From: Tragulus kanchil
Lineage: Eukaryota > Chordata > Mammalia > Artiodactyla > Tragulidae
Assembly: GCA_022376925.1 (NCBI GenBank)
Contig: JAIOJX010000032.1
Span: 118,645,979 to 118,709,978 of the forward strand
Direction: 5' to 3'
Length of the DNA stretch: 64,000 bases
Under the pieces are notes generated by a model, which was not told the DNA's origin, did no database searches, and saw only the letters and a list, made by a program, of their open reading frames with translations. Every line of letters begins with the position of its first letter. Position 1 is the first letter of the stretch. This document shows, one piece after another, positions 47,943 through 59,553 of the stretch. A program made the translations under genes and the position numbers.

Positions 47943-48950
47943 CTAAAATGTAGGCCAGCAGGTCAAACAGGGCGGCTCTTTCACAGTATCAAATGGACCC
48001 CCCATTACCAATACACACACAAACACACACACAGAGACCTACATCCCTTCCATACTCTTATTCTCAACCTGCAGTCTTAGAGGGCGGCCCTCAATTCTAA
48101 CTCCAGGTGTATTAAATAGCAAGGGAGCTCCTAGGTCCTAGCCCCGTCTCCACAACCATCCCACTGTGAATTCTCAGATAAATCACTCCTGTCTAGAGGC
48201 CTCTGTTCCTCCATCTGTAAAATGAGGGGTTTGTACCAAATGATTTCTTTAGTACATACAGGCCTATTTAGGTGATCTATTTCTCTGGTGTGTGTTTGGG
48301 TAGCTTATATCTTCAAAGGAGTTGGTCTGTTTCATCTAAAGGGAGTCTGTTCCTGCTCCGGAAGGCCAAGGTAAAAAGGGCAACAGCTTCTGCTCATCAG
48401 GCCCCTGAGGGGCTAGAGGGCAACAGCTGCTCCTGGGGTGGTCTGCCGATTAAAGACTAGGGGCTCCTTCTGGCCCTGCCACAAGCTGACCATGTGGCCT
48501 TAGACAAGTCTTTCCTTGCCTAGGTCTTCATTTTCCTGTCCTTGACCATGCAAGGGTTGGACCACAAGTGGAAATAAATTGATAAGGTACAGAGCCCTTT
48601 TTTTCAAGCAAAATCTTACATGGAAATATTTTATCATATTTGAAGTGAGCTGCTCAACTTGGGGTAATTTTGCATTTCCCCACCCCTCATTACCACAACC
48701 ACCACTCCTACTTTTAGGGAGTGAGGGAGACAGGGCAGATAAGCCAACTGAAGGCCAGGACAGGGACAGCCAGAGATTCACAAGTGACCCAGCAGAGGCT
48801 GCGAGGCTCCCCAACTCCTGCTGGAGGGCTGCTTCCGCTAACGCTCAGAGAGACTGAACAGGAGTGGGGACTGCTGGATGTTCCAGGATGGAGGAGTGAC
48901 CTGAGTGAGTGCTCGTGAGGTCAGAGCTTAGGGCCTGAGGCTGAACTCAC

Positions 48951-49048
48951 CCGATCTGGAGCAGATGTTCACATGTTTGGTCACTGCCCCAACAGCCATG
49001 TCTAATAGAAAGCTGGCCAGAAGCATCCAGGAGGCACAGGAGGGTTTC
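48951..49048 (-). CDS. TMEM269: TMEM269 catalytic-motif exon, duplicate copy
   Basis: Identical 98-base exon with the same splice sites, in the second unit of duplication P. To be counted once with 47845-47942. Confidence 0.75.
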
Positions 49049-49216
49049 CTAAAATGTAGGCCAGCAGGTCAAACAGGGCGGCTCTTTCACAGTATCAAAT
49101 GGACCCCCCATTACCAATACACACACAAACACACACACAGAGACCTACATCCCTTCCATACTCTTATTCTCAACCTGCAGTCTTAGAGGGCGGCCCTCAA
49201 TTCTAACTCCAGGTGT

Positions 49217-51459
49217 ATTAAATAGCAAGGGAGCTCCTAGGTCCTAGCCCCGTCTCCACAACCATCCCACTGTGAATTCTCAGATAAATCACTCCTGTCT
49301 AGAGGCCTCTGTTCCTCCATCTGTAAAATGAGGGGTTTGTACCAAATGATTTCTTTAGTACATACAGGCCTATTTAGGTGATCTATTTCTCTGGTGTGTG
49401 TTTGGGTAGCTTATATCTTCAAAGGAGTTGGTCTGTTTCATCTAGGCTGTCACACCTGTGGGCATAGAGTTGTTCACAATATTCCTTTACTATGCTTTTA
49501 ATGTCCATGCAATGATTTCTCCACATCTTCTTAGGGCTTGATGGCTCATTTAACACTGAGCATGATAGTCTATGGTCTGGATGTACCACAATGTATTTAC
49601 TCATTCATCTACTGAAGGATACCTTTGTTGCTTTAAAGTCTGGGCAATTATGAATAAAATATCGTAAACCTACAGGTACAGCTGAAGTACAGGTTTTGAA
49701 CACAGTTTTCAATTCATTTGGGTAAATTCCTTTTCTGGATTGTATGACAGGAGTTGGGCTTCTCTGGTGGCTCCAAGGTAAAGAATCTGCCTGTAGTGTG
49801 AGAGACCAGGGTTCAATCCCTGGTTCCGGAAGATCCCCTAGAGAAGGGAGGGGCTACCTGCTCCAGTATTCTTGCCTGGAGAAGTCTGTGGACAGAAGAG
49901 TCTGGCAGCCTACAGTCCTTGGGGTTGCCAAGAGTCAGATACAACTGAGTGACAAACAATGACACACTGACTGATGGTAGGAGTAACTTTAGTAAGAAAC
50001 TACCAAACTGTCTTCCAGAGTGGCTGTATCACTTTGCATTCCCACCAGCAGTGAAATAGCGCTCCTGTTGCTCCACATCCTCAGAAGCATTTGTTGTTGT
50101 CAGTGTTCTGGAGTCTGGTCATTCTAACAGGTGTGTAGTGATATCTCATTGTTACTTAATTTGCATTTCCCTGAAGACATTTGATGCTGAGGGCCCTTTC
50201 AGATGTTTAAAATGTCATCTAGGCTTCCCTGGTGGTCCAGTGGGCAAGGACACCACCTTGCAGTGCAAGGGGCGCCACTTTGATCCCTGGCCTGGGAAGA
50301 TCCACGTGCCGTGGGCGGCTGGACTGATATGTCCAATTAAATAGCAAGGGAGCTCCTAGGTCCTAGCCCCGTCTCCACAACCATCCCACTGTGAATTCTC
50401 AGATAAATCACTCCTGTCTAGAGGCCTCTGTTCCTCCATCTGTAAAATGAGGGGTTTGTACCAAATGATTTCTTTAGTACATACAGGCCTATTTAGGTGA
50501 TCTATTTCTCTGGTGTGTGTTTGGGTAGCTTATATCTTCAAAGGAGTTGGTCTGTTTCATCTAGGCTGTCACACCTGTGGGCATAGAGTTGTTCACAATA
50601 TTCCTTTACTATGCTTTTAATGTCCATGCAATGATTTCTCCACATCTTCTTAGGGCTTGATGGCTCATTTAACACTGAGCATGATAGTCTATGGTCTGGA
50701 TGTACCACAATGTATTTACTCATTCATCTACTGAAGGATACCTTTGTTGCTTTAAAGTCTGGGCAATTATGAATAAAATATCGTAAACCTACAGGTACAG
50801 CTGAAGTACAGGTTTTGAACACAGTTTTCAATTCATTTGGGTAAATTCCTTTTCTGGATTGTATGACAGGAGTTGGGCTTCTCTGGTGGCTCCAAGGTAA
50901 AGAATCTGCCTGTAGTGTGAGAGACCAGGGTTCAATCCCTGGTTCCGGAAGATCCCCTAGAGAAGGGAGGGGCTACCTGCTCCAGTATTCTTGCCTGGAG
51001 AAGTCTGTGGACAGAAGAGTCTGGCAGCCTACAGTCCTTGGGGTTGCCAAGAGTCAGATACAACTGAGTGACAAACAATGACACACTGACTGATGGTAGG
51101 AGTAACTTTAGTAAGAAACTACCAAACTGTCTTCCAGAGTGGCTGTATCACTTTGCATTCCCACCAGCAGTGAAATAGCGCTCCTGTTGCTCCACATCCT
51201 CAGAAGCATTTGTTGTTGTCAGTGTTCTGGAGTCTGGTCATTCTAACAGGTGTGTAGTGATATCTCATTGTTACTTAATTTGCATTTCCCTGAAGACATT
51301 TGATGCTGAGGGCCCTTTCAGATGTTTAAAATGTCATCTAGGCTTCCCTGGTGGTCCAGTGGGCAAGGACACCACCTTGCAGTGCAAGGGGCGCCACTTT
51401 GATCCCTGGCCTGGGAAGATCCACGTGCCGTGGAGCGGCTGGACTGATATGTCCAATTA
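49217..51459. repeat. Duplication Q: 49217-50338 and 50336-51459
   Basis: About 1.12 kb copies joined within shared atta; overlaps P by 228 bases. Confidence 0.95.
49757..49962 (+). mobile_element. Bov-tA SINE, plus strand, repeated at 50876-51081
   Basis: gggcttctctggtggctccaagg, gttcaatccctggttccgg, cctggagaagtctgtggac. It is inserted in older L1-like sequence and doubled by duplication Q. Confidence 0.82.
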
Positions 51460-51610
51460 CTGAGCCGGAGCTCTGGAGTGCATGAGCCCAGAGCCGGCGC
51501 TCTGTGACGACAGAGGCCACCGTGATGGGAGGCCCACAGGAGCCAAAGAACAAAGACGGATGAAAATAGAGAAATGAAAGACCAATAGAAGTGGCCCGCC
51601 CAACCCCCCT

Positions 51611-51641
<31 letters not shown>

Positions 51642-51651
51642 AAAATGTCAT
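51340..51651 (+). mobile_element. CHR-headed SINE (same family); its head also at 50222-50338
   Basis: Plus-strand full copy flanked by taaaatgtcatct. The C-rich part is expanded to a near-pure C run at about 51605-51630. The earlier partial copy ends where duplication Q joins. Confidence 0.82.
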
Positions 51652-51654
51652 CTG

Positions 51655-52585
51655 TGTATCTTCTTTGGTGAGGTGTCTAGTCTTGGGTGTTCTTTAAATT
51701 GAATTGTTTTCTTGTTGACGAAGTTTAAGCTTTGTATATGTTGGACTGTAGCTCTTTATCAGATGTATCTTTTGTAAATATTTTCTCCCAGTCTATGGTT
51801 TCTTTTCGAGTTCTCTTGGCATAGACTTTGGCAGAGCAGATTTGTTTTCTAATATATGCACACAATGGCATAAATTCTCCATGAAATACTGCATTCACTG
51901 CATCTCACAAATTTTGAAAAGTTGTATTTTCACTTTCTTTTAGATAAAAATATCTTTAAATTTCTCTTGAGATTTAATTTTTTCTATGTATTATTTAGAA
52001 ATAAGATGTTTAACCTCAACGTAATTTTGAATTTTCTAGTTATCTTTCTGTTATTAATTTCTGGTTTGACTCCAAGTGGTCTAAGAACATATTTTGTATT
52101 TCTATTCTTTCAAATTTGTTAAAGTATGTCTTATAGACCAGAGTGTGGCCGATCTGGGTGAGCTTGAGATAAATGTGTATTCTGCTATTGTTGAATCAAG
52201 TATTCTATAAAATATCAATTAGATATTGAAGGATCCTTCAATCTACTGAATCTAATTGATAAATTAACTATATCTTTACCGATTCAACTCAATTAACTAT
52301 ATCAGTTAACTATATCTTTACTGATTTTCTGCCTTCTGGATCTGTCAGTTACTGATAAAAGGGTATAGAAATATCCAACTATGGTCTATGGCCATACCAC
52401 TGAACGCACCTGACCCTATCTGATCTTGGAAGCTAAACAGTTTGGGCCTGGTTAGTACTTGGATGGGAGAAATATCCAACTATAATAATATATTTGTCAA
52501 ATTCTGCTTGTAGTTCTATCAGCTTTTGTCTCATGTATTTTGACTCTAAATGGTCACAAGATGTTTTTCAGATCCAACCTTCAAG
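51655..52585 (-). mobile_element. L1 ORF2/3' fragment, minus strand, hosting the 5S pseudogene
   Basis: Antisense L1 sequence (ttctcccagtctatggtttc, tttctggtttgactccaagtgg, gtctatagaccagagtgtgg-like). The 5S retropseudogene was inserted into it at 52383-52468. Confidence 0.75.
52384..52470 (+). pseudogene. Truncated 5S rRNA retropseudogene
   Basis: Begins at 5S position 1 (gtctatggccataccac) and follows 5S rRNA to about position 87 (ggttagtacttggatgggaga). The last ~33 bases and part of the internal control region (GGGTCGG region) are missing, so it cannot be expressed as 5S. A perfect 15-base target-site duplication, gaaatatccaactat, flanks it at 52368-52382 and 52469-52483. There is no poly(A) tail. 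Confidence 0.92.
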
Positions 52586-52589
52586 GACT

Positions 52590-52802
52590 CTTTTTTTTTT
52601 TGACTGCACTGGATAGTCACTGCAGCACACGGGCTTTCTCTAGTTGTGGTTCACAGTGGCATGTGGGCTCAGCAGTTACCCAGTGCTGACTTCTCTAGTT
52701 GAAGCACATAGGCTTAGTATGTGGTTTTCTGGCCAGGGATCAAACCCACATCCCTTGCACTGGAAGGTGGATTCTTAACCTCTGGACCACCAGGGAAATC
52801 CC
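52590..52802 (-). mobile_element. CHR-type SINE, minus strand
   Basis: Antisense CHR modules (ctctagttgtggttcac, ctctggaccaccagggaaat). Confidence 0.75.
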
Positions 52803-53489
52803 ACCTTTGAGGATTCTATGTTTCTTTCCAGCACATGCTCCCAGATCCCTCTGAAAGCAGCTAAAACAATCTCAGGCCAACCTGCCCTAGGAGGCTACAC
52901 ACAAGTTGACACTCTGACAGCAGTGCTTGGCCCAGCAGAAGCAGAGAGCCTGATCCTAGACCTCAGCTGACTCTAAACAACCTTAGTACTTACTTTGTTT
53001 GGACCCATATTTATGTGTCTAAAGGGAACTGGAACTACCATCATGGCATTAAAAACTACACTCCCAGGGGCGACTTCCCTGGTGGTCCAGTGACTAAGAC
53101 TCTGTACTCCCTATGCAAGGGGCCCAGTTTCAATTCCTGGTCAGGGAACTAGATCCCACATACCACAACTAAGACCTGACAGAGCCCAGTCAATTTTAAA
53201 AATAAATGAATAAATAAATAGATAAAACCACACTCCCAGAAGATTAGGTTGAACTAAGAAGATAGGATTTTCTGCTGCAGATATGTTCCAATTTATGAGA
53301 CACCCCCCCCAAAACCCAGATTTAGAGAATTATATAATTTGCAAGCTGGAAGACAATTTAAACATCATTAGGTAAAACCATCTTATTTTATGGATGAGAA
53401 ACAGATCCAAATAAGTCACTTGCTAATGGTTCTGAAGAATCAGATTAGGATTCAGATTAGGATTATAATGTAATGTTATTTACATTATA

Positions 53490-53737
53490 AAGGGTGTGTG
53501 TGTGTGTGTGTTTATGTGTGTGCTCAGTCGCTCAGTTATGTGTGACTCTTTGCAACCCTTTGGACTGTAGCGCATCAGGCTCCTCTGTTCACAGAATTAT
53601 CCAGGGAAGAATACTAGAGTGGGTTGTCATTTCCTACTCCAGGAGATCTTTCCGACTCAGGGATCAAATCCATGTCTCCTACATCTCCTGCACTGGCAGA
53701 CAGATTCTTTACCACTGAGTCACCTGGGAAACCCATA
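53490..53737 (-). mobile_element. Bov-tA SINE preceded by a (GT)n run, repeated without the run at 54619-54821
   Basis: A (GT)n microsatellite at about 53493-53511 leads into antisense Bov-tA (gctcagtcgctcagttatg, ccactgagtcacctggg). The second copy starts at gttatgtgtg, the joint of duplication R. Confidence 0.8.
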
Positions 53738-55700
53738 AAGAATTTATCCTTTTAAAAATATTTATTTGCACCAGATCTTGGTTGCAGCACACAGGATTTT
53801 TATGTGATATCTTTAATTGAAGCATGCAGGATCTAGTACCCTAATGAGGGATCAGACCTGAGCCCCCTGCATTGGGCAAGTGAAGTCTTAGTCACTTGAC
53901 CATCATGGAAATCTCCATGAAGGACTTATCTTTAAAGAGCAAATTTCCCAAAAGTATCAAAATATGATTCAAATATAGAAACATAATTTGCTTACAACTT
54001 TTGGGGGGCCCATACTCATGTTTCAAGAGTTTCCAGAACAGTGTTAACTTCAACTCTTTTGCCATGTCATATGCTCTAATTTAAGAATCAAAAAAATGCT
54101 AATGGTAGCCTGCCTACCCAACGATAATGCAAGGGCTACCAGAATGAAACCTCTTCATTTTCTCATAGAACTATTCTAAATTGTCATAGCTGGAAAGAAC
54201 TATAGAGATCATAGTTGTGAGCTCCTTGTCTAAAAGATGGAGAGGGATTTCCCTGGTGGCCCAGAAGTTAAGACTACATGCTTCCAGTGCAAGGGACATG
54301 GGTTTGATCCCTGGTTGAAAAACTAAGATCCTGCAGGCCATATGGTGTGACCAAAAAAAGAAAAGAAAGATGGAGAAACTGAGGCCCAAGATGTAGTCTA
54401 GCCAAGGTCACATATGAGGCTAGTGGTTGAACTGAGGCTAGGATCTTCCCTCCTTGATTCCTAATCCACTGCACTTTCTCCTGCCCCCTACTAGTCAATC
54501 TGTTTGCCTCAGTGACTCGTTCTCTACACTGCCCCCTTCCTCCCTCATGCAGTTTGACTCCAACTCTTGGCGAAGAACTTTCTGGGTCCCAGACATACTT
54601 GCGAGCTGCAGAAGACCCGTTATGTGTGACTCTTTGCAACCCTTTGGACTGTAGCGCATCAGGCTCCTCTGTTCACAGAATTATCCAGGGAAGAATACTA
54701 GAGTGGGTTGTCATTTCCTACTCCAGGAGATCTTTCCGACTCAGGGATCAAATCCATGTCTCCTACATCTCCTGCACTGGCAGACAGATTCTTTACCACT
54801 GAGTCACCTGGGAAACCCATAAAGAATTTATCCTTTTAAAAATATTTATTTGCACCAGATCTTGGTTGCAGCACACAGGATTTTTATGTGATATCTTTAA
54901 TTGAAGCATGCAGGATCTAGTACCCTAATGAGGGATCAGACCTGAGCCCCCTGCATTGGGCAAGTGAAGTCTTAGTCACTTGACCATCATGGAAATCTCC
55001 ATGAAGGACTTATCTTTAAAGAGCAAATTTCCCAAAAGTATCAAAATATGATTCAAATATAGAAACATAATTTGCTTACAACTTTTGGGGGGCCCATACT
55101 CATGTTTCAAGAGTTTCCAGAACAGTGTTAACTTCAACTCTTTTGCCATGTCATATGCTCTAATTTAAGAATCAAAAAAATGCTAATGGTAGCCTGCCTA
55201 CCCAACGATAATGCAAGGGCTACCAGAATGAAACCTCTTCATTTTCTCATAGAACTATTCTAAATTGTCATAGCTGGAAAGAACTATAGAGATCATAGTT
55301 GTGAGCTCCTTGTCTAAAAGATGGAGAGGGATTTCCCTGGTGGCCCAGAAGTTAAGACTACATGCTTCCAGTGCAAGGGACATGGGTTTGATCCCTGGTT
55401 GAAAAACTAAGATCCTGCAGGCCATATGGTGTGACCAAAAAAAGAAAAGAAAGATGGAGAAACTGAGGCCCAAGATGTAGTCTAGCCAAGGTCACATATG
55501 AGGCTAGTGGTTGAACTGAGGCTAGGATCTTCCCTCCTTGATTCCTAATCCACTGCACTTTCTCCTGCCCCCTACTAGTCAATCTGTTTGCCTCAGTGAC
55601 TCGTTCTCTACACTGCCCCCTTCCTCCCTCATGCAGTTTGACTCCAACTCTTGGCGAAGAACTTTCTGGGTCCCAGACATACTTGCCGAAGCTGCAGAAG
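53535..55700. repeat. Duplication R: 53535-54618 and 54619-55700
   Basis: About 1.08 kb copies. The last ~16 bases of copy 1 are a garbled version of a TMEM269 exon end. Confidence 0.95.
54599..54617 (-). pseudogene. Truncated remnant of TMEM269 exon 55683-55774
   Basis: The first unit of duplication R ends inside the exon. The copy reads tgcgagctgcagaaga where the intact exon has tgccgaagctgcagaag, so it has lost bases as well as being cut. It looks like the low-quality end of an assembled piece and is not functional. Confidence 0.6.
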
Positions 55701-55774
55701 ATGGAGAAGAGCCCCAGGGTCATGTTGGCCAGGGACATGGCATTGAAAACATCCTTCCAGGAAAATTCATTCAT
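55683..55774 (-). CDS. TMEM269: TMEM269 exon (residues 1-30 plus two bases of codon 31)
   Basis: The frame begins MNEFSWKDVF immediately after the acceptor CCACCCACAG and continues into the first membrane segment (Ala-Asn-Met-Thr-Leu-Gly-Leu-Phe-Ser-Ile-Phe-Cys). The N-x-x-S-L-x-N-x-x-L-G pattern resembles the N-terminal 'PNxLTLxNxxxG' signature of phosphatidylserine synthase-like CDP-alcohol phosphatidyltransferases. The donor is AA|GTATGT at 55683/55682, leaving two bases of a Lys codon, completed by the G that opens exon 47845-47942. This is the only TMEM269 core exon not fully doubled: duplication R carries only its last ~19 bases, in damaged form, at 54599-54617. Confidence 0.75.
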
Positions 55775-56625
55775 CTGTGGGTGGCTCTGCTCTTGGGTCA
55801 GGAAGAAACTTCTGCACTCACCTGGAGCTCAGGGGAGAGGGGTACAGGGTTGTCAAGGTCAAAGAGTGCCCAGAGAGGCTCCTGGGGACCAGGGACCTCC
55901 TGCTCCCCTAGACCTCACCCCAGGGTTGCACCCGCCCAACATTGTTTCACTGGCTGGAATGAGGGATACTGTAGGTATGGAGGAGACCCAGAGGTGAGAC
56001 AAAGGTGCTAGAGATGAATGCCTGGGCAAGTTCAACAGCAAAATGAGTGAACTGGGGCTCTGACCCACGACCACAGCCTCCACCTCTCTCTGGCTACATC
56101 TCTTGTCCTACAGCACAGACCTCCTTCCAGCCCATATGGTGATCCTCCTAGCACCCCCCTGGTTCGGGGTCCGAGGGGTATAGGCCCTTCTCCAATCTGA
56201 GAATGAGTCCCTTGTCATAGAGACCTTTATCATAAAGAAGCTCCCTTTAAAAAAAAATTACAAAACGACTTTTAATCCTCTGGAGTGAGCCCACAGGAAT
56301 CAGAACATTGGGAAGGGGTAACCCCTCTCATGCCTAGGAGTGGCCCATGGGGTGAGAGGTCACTTGATGGGAAGGAAGCACAAAGGGCCTGCTGCAGACT
56401 CTTTTGTCCTGCAGGCCAGGCTCCCTCCCTCAAAAGGACAGAGTGTGGCTGAGGTGCCCCAGGGTCCCAGTTCTAACAGGCCCCAGCAGCAGGCCCAGAG
56501 CCAACAGGGGAAGAGACGAGAAACAGAAAATGAATACAGACAGCACCGGACAGTTCACAGGGTACTTTTCACCGTGTTCTCTCCTCTGACCCTAACAACC
56601 TGAGGAGATGCTGTTTGTAATTCTC

Positions 56626-58789
56626 CCCATTTCATGAATGAGGAAACTGGGGTCCTCAGAAACGGAGATGCTTGCTCACAGTCACAAATTAGATGAGTAG
56701 AATCAGTCCCACCTGTTTGATTCTAAATCTGGTGCTTCTAACCAGGGGCATGAACTCAGCAGGAGGAAGTCTATGGGGCAGGGGGCAATGAAGGAGCTCC
56801 CATGGCCAGTCCATTGGGTAGCTACAGCCTCCCTGTGCAGAAGCAGTCCTGGCTGGGTCTCCTCTCTCCGCCAGCCATCTTCAGTAGCGGGGATCAGCTG
56901 GCCCTGGCTGTTTTTACTGTCCCTCTGTGTCTGTGTTCTCTCTGAGACCAAATACATGCACTCCTTACACACAAACTGTGTGTGAAGCTTGCTCTTGGAG
57001 AAGAAGCCCCCATGCTCTCTGAAACAGGGAGGCCCCACTGGTTGTAAACACGCTGCCCACATACAGCAATCCTGCACTTGAGTAAAATTACAAGTTCCAA
57101 ATGTTTTCATGTCTGTTTTCTCATTTAATCCCGGTTCATTTTCGAGGTGAAGTAGCTGAGACTCCCGCCATACAGCCCCTCTGTACAGCCCCATGCCCTT
57201 CTGGTCTGGGCAAGAGCGAAGACAAGTCATGGTCCTTTCCCATAAATACTGCCACCTAGAGAGCAGAGGTTGAGAAGGAGCCGGACTTGGAGTTCGGAGC
57301 TAGGAGGGCAGCCCAGAGGAGCTAACTGCCCCCACAGGCCAGCTTCCTTCACCAAGAGGTATCAGTAGCTACAATGTCAAAGCATTGGAACTCCTGAGAC
57401 CTTATCATTCCAGGTTGCTTCAAAACCTAAGACAGGCGGCAGTGCTAGCCTGACAAATCTGGGATGCGAGGGGGACAAAGGACAGGAGTCATACTCCTCC
57501 CCATCAGCCCTTCCTTCCTGGTCGGACCTGAGTCTCAGGGCTGAGCCAGCAAGACCAGACCCCTCTGTTCCAGTCTAGCCTACTGGAAGAGAGCATCCTA
57601 GCTTCTCTGCCTGTCTCAGAGGCCGTCAGCAGATCCCTGGGCATACCCAACAGTTACTAGACACCCCTCATCTATTCTTCTTCACTGTTTGTTTAATTAA
57701 TGTCCCATTTCATGAATGAGGAAACTGGGGTCCTCAGAAACGGAGATGCTTGCTCACAGTCACAAATTAGATGAGTAGAATCAGTCCCACCTGTTTGATT
57801 CTAAATCTGGTGCTTCTAACCAGGGGCATGAACTCAGCAGGAGGAAGTCTATGGGGCAGGGGGCAATGAAGGAGCTCCCATGGCCAGTCCATTGGGTAGC
57901 TACAGCCTCCCTGTGCAGAAGCAGTCCTGGCTGGGTCTCCTCTCTCCGCCAGCCATCTTCAGTAGCGGGGATCAGCTGGCCCTGGCTGTTTTTACTGTCC
58001 CTCTGTGTCTGTGTTCTCTCTGAGACCAAATACATGCACTCCTTACACACAAACTGTGTGTGAAGCTTGCTCTTGGAGAAGAAGCCCCCATGCTCTCTGA
58101 AACAGGGAGGCCCCACTGGTTGTAAACACGCTGCCCACATACAGCAATCCTGCACTTGAGTAAAATTACAAGTTCCAAATGTTTTCATGTCTGTTTTCTC
58201 ATTTAATCCCGGTTCATTTTCGAGGTGAAGTAGCTGAGACTCCCGCCATACAGCCCCTCTGTACAGCCCCATGCCCTTCTGGTCTGGGCAAGAGCGAAGA
58301 CAAGTCATGGTCCTTTCCCATAAATACTGCCACCTAGAGAGCAGAGGTTGAGAAGGAGCCGGACTTGGAGTTCGGAGCTAGGAGGGCAGCCCAGAGGAGC
58401 TAACTGCCCCCACAGGCCAGCTTCCTTCACCAAGAGGTATCAGTAGCTACAATGTCAAAGCATTGGAACTCCTGAGACCTTATCATTCCAGGTTGCTTCA
58501 AAACCTAAGACAGGCGGCAGTGCTAGCCTGACAAATCTGGGATGCGAGGGGGACAAAGGACAGGAGTCATACTCCCTCCCCATCAGCCCTTCCTTCCTGG
58601 TCGGACCTGAGTCTCAGGGCTGAGCCAGCAAGACCAGACCCCTCTGTTCCAGTCTAGCCTACTGGAAGAGAGCATCCTAGCTTCTCTGCCTGTCTCAGAG
58701 GCCGTCAGCAGATCCCTGGGCATACCCAACAGTTACTAGACACCCCTCATCTATTCTTCTTCACTGTTTGTTTAATTAATGTCCCATTA
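56626..58789. repeat. Duplication S: 56626-57703 and 57704-58789
   Basis: About 1.08 kb copies joined at shared cccatt; a C-run differs by one (actcctcccc/actccctcccc). Confidence 0.95.
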
Positions 58790-59352
58790 ATCGTCTACCA
58801 GATTTTTTCTTCGTTCACAAAGCGCTTTCATCTCTGTGGTTTCCAATGGCCCTGTGAGGTCTGCCAGCAAAGAAGATAAAGCAAAGAAGACTCAGAGAGG
58901 GGAAAAACCTTGTTCAACATCACACTAGAAGTGGCAGAACAAGAATTCCAACTTCACCTTATGTGTTCTTTCTTGTATCCTCTGCTGTCTACCAACCAAC
59001 AGGACTGATCATTTTGTATCTGTTGTAAGCTCAGACTGAGTGAGGTGCTGGAGAAAGCCCTTGGTACCTGCCTGAACCATGGAACTTACAGTCTGTTCAG
59101 GAAAAGAAGACTCATGTATGTCTGTGGAGACTTACAGACTGTTCATGGTGATAACTCATCTTACAAGTGGGGTAACTGAGGTCTCAGGACAGTTAAGCCA
59201 CTTGTCCCAGTAACTGGTGGAGGCAGGACTGGAATTGGGCCTCCTTTTTCCCAATCAAAAGCCATTTGCCACATAATGAACAATCCATCCGTCCAGCAAA
59301 CATTTGGTCTCGGGACAAAGAAGATTAAGACCCGGTCTCATCTCTCAAAAGG

Positions 59353-59553
59353 GGCTTCCCAGGTGGTACAGCAGAAAAGAATCTGCTTTACAGGAGACAC
59401 AGGAGACGTGGGGTCCATTCCTGGGCTGGGAAGATCCCCTGGAGTAGGAAACGGCAACCCACTCCAGTATTCCTGCCTGGAGAATCCCATGGACAGAGGA
59501 GCCTGGCAGGGTACAATCATGGGGTCTCAAAGGCTCAGACATGACTAAGCACA
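59353..59553 (+). mobile_element. Bov-tA SINE, plus strand, with (CA)n end
   Basis: gggcttcccaggtggtacagc, tggagtaggaaacggcaaccc, cctggagaatcccatggac, then a (CA)n run at about 59551-59567. Confidence 0.85.

Larger units (their letters stand above)
47208..49444. repeat. Duplication P: 47208-48338 and 48350-49444
   Basis: About 1.1 kb copies with 11 filler bases. Copy 2 lacks ~40 bases close to its start (after ggaaggccaagg). Confidence 0.93.

Noticed and set aside
55796..55960. Extra TMEM269 exon just upstream of 55774 (minus-strand donor CAG|GTGAGT near 55815)
   Set aside because: It would leave an intron of fewer than 50 bases before the exon at 55774, too short for a mammal.
56703..57230. 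175-codon minus-strand frame, identical at 57781-58308
   Set aside because: No splice-compatible link to TMEM269 exons and no domain recognised; conserved only because duplication S copies it.
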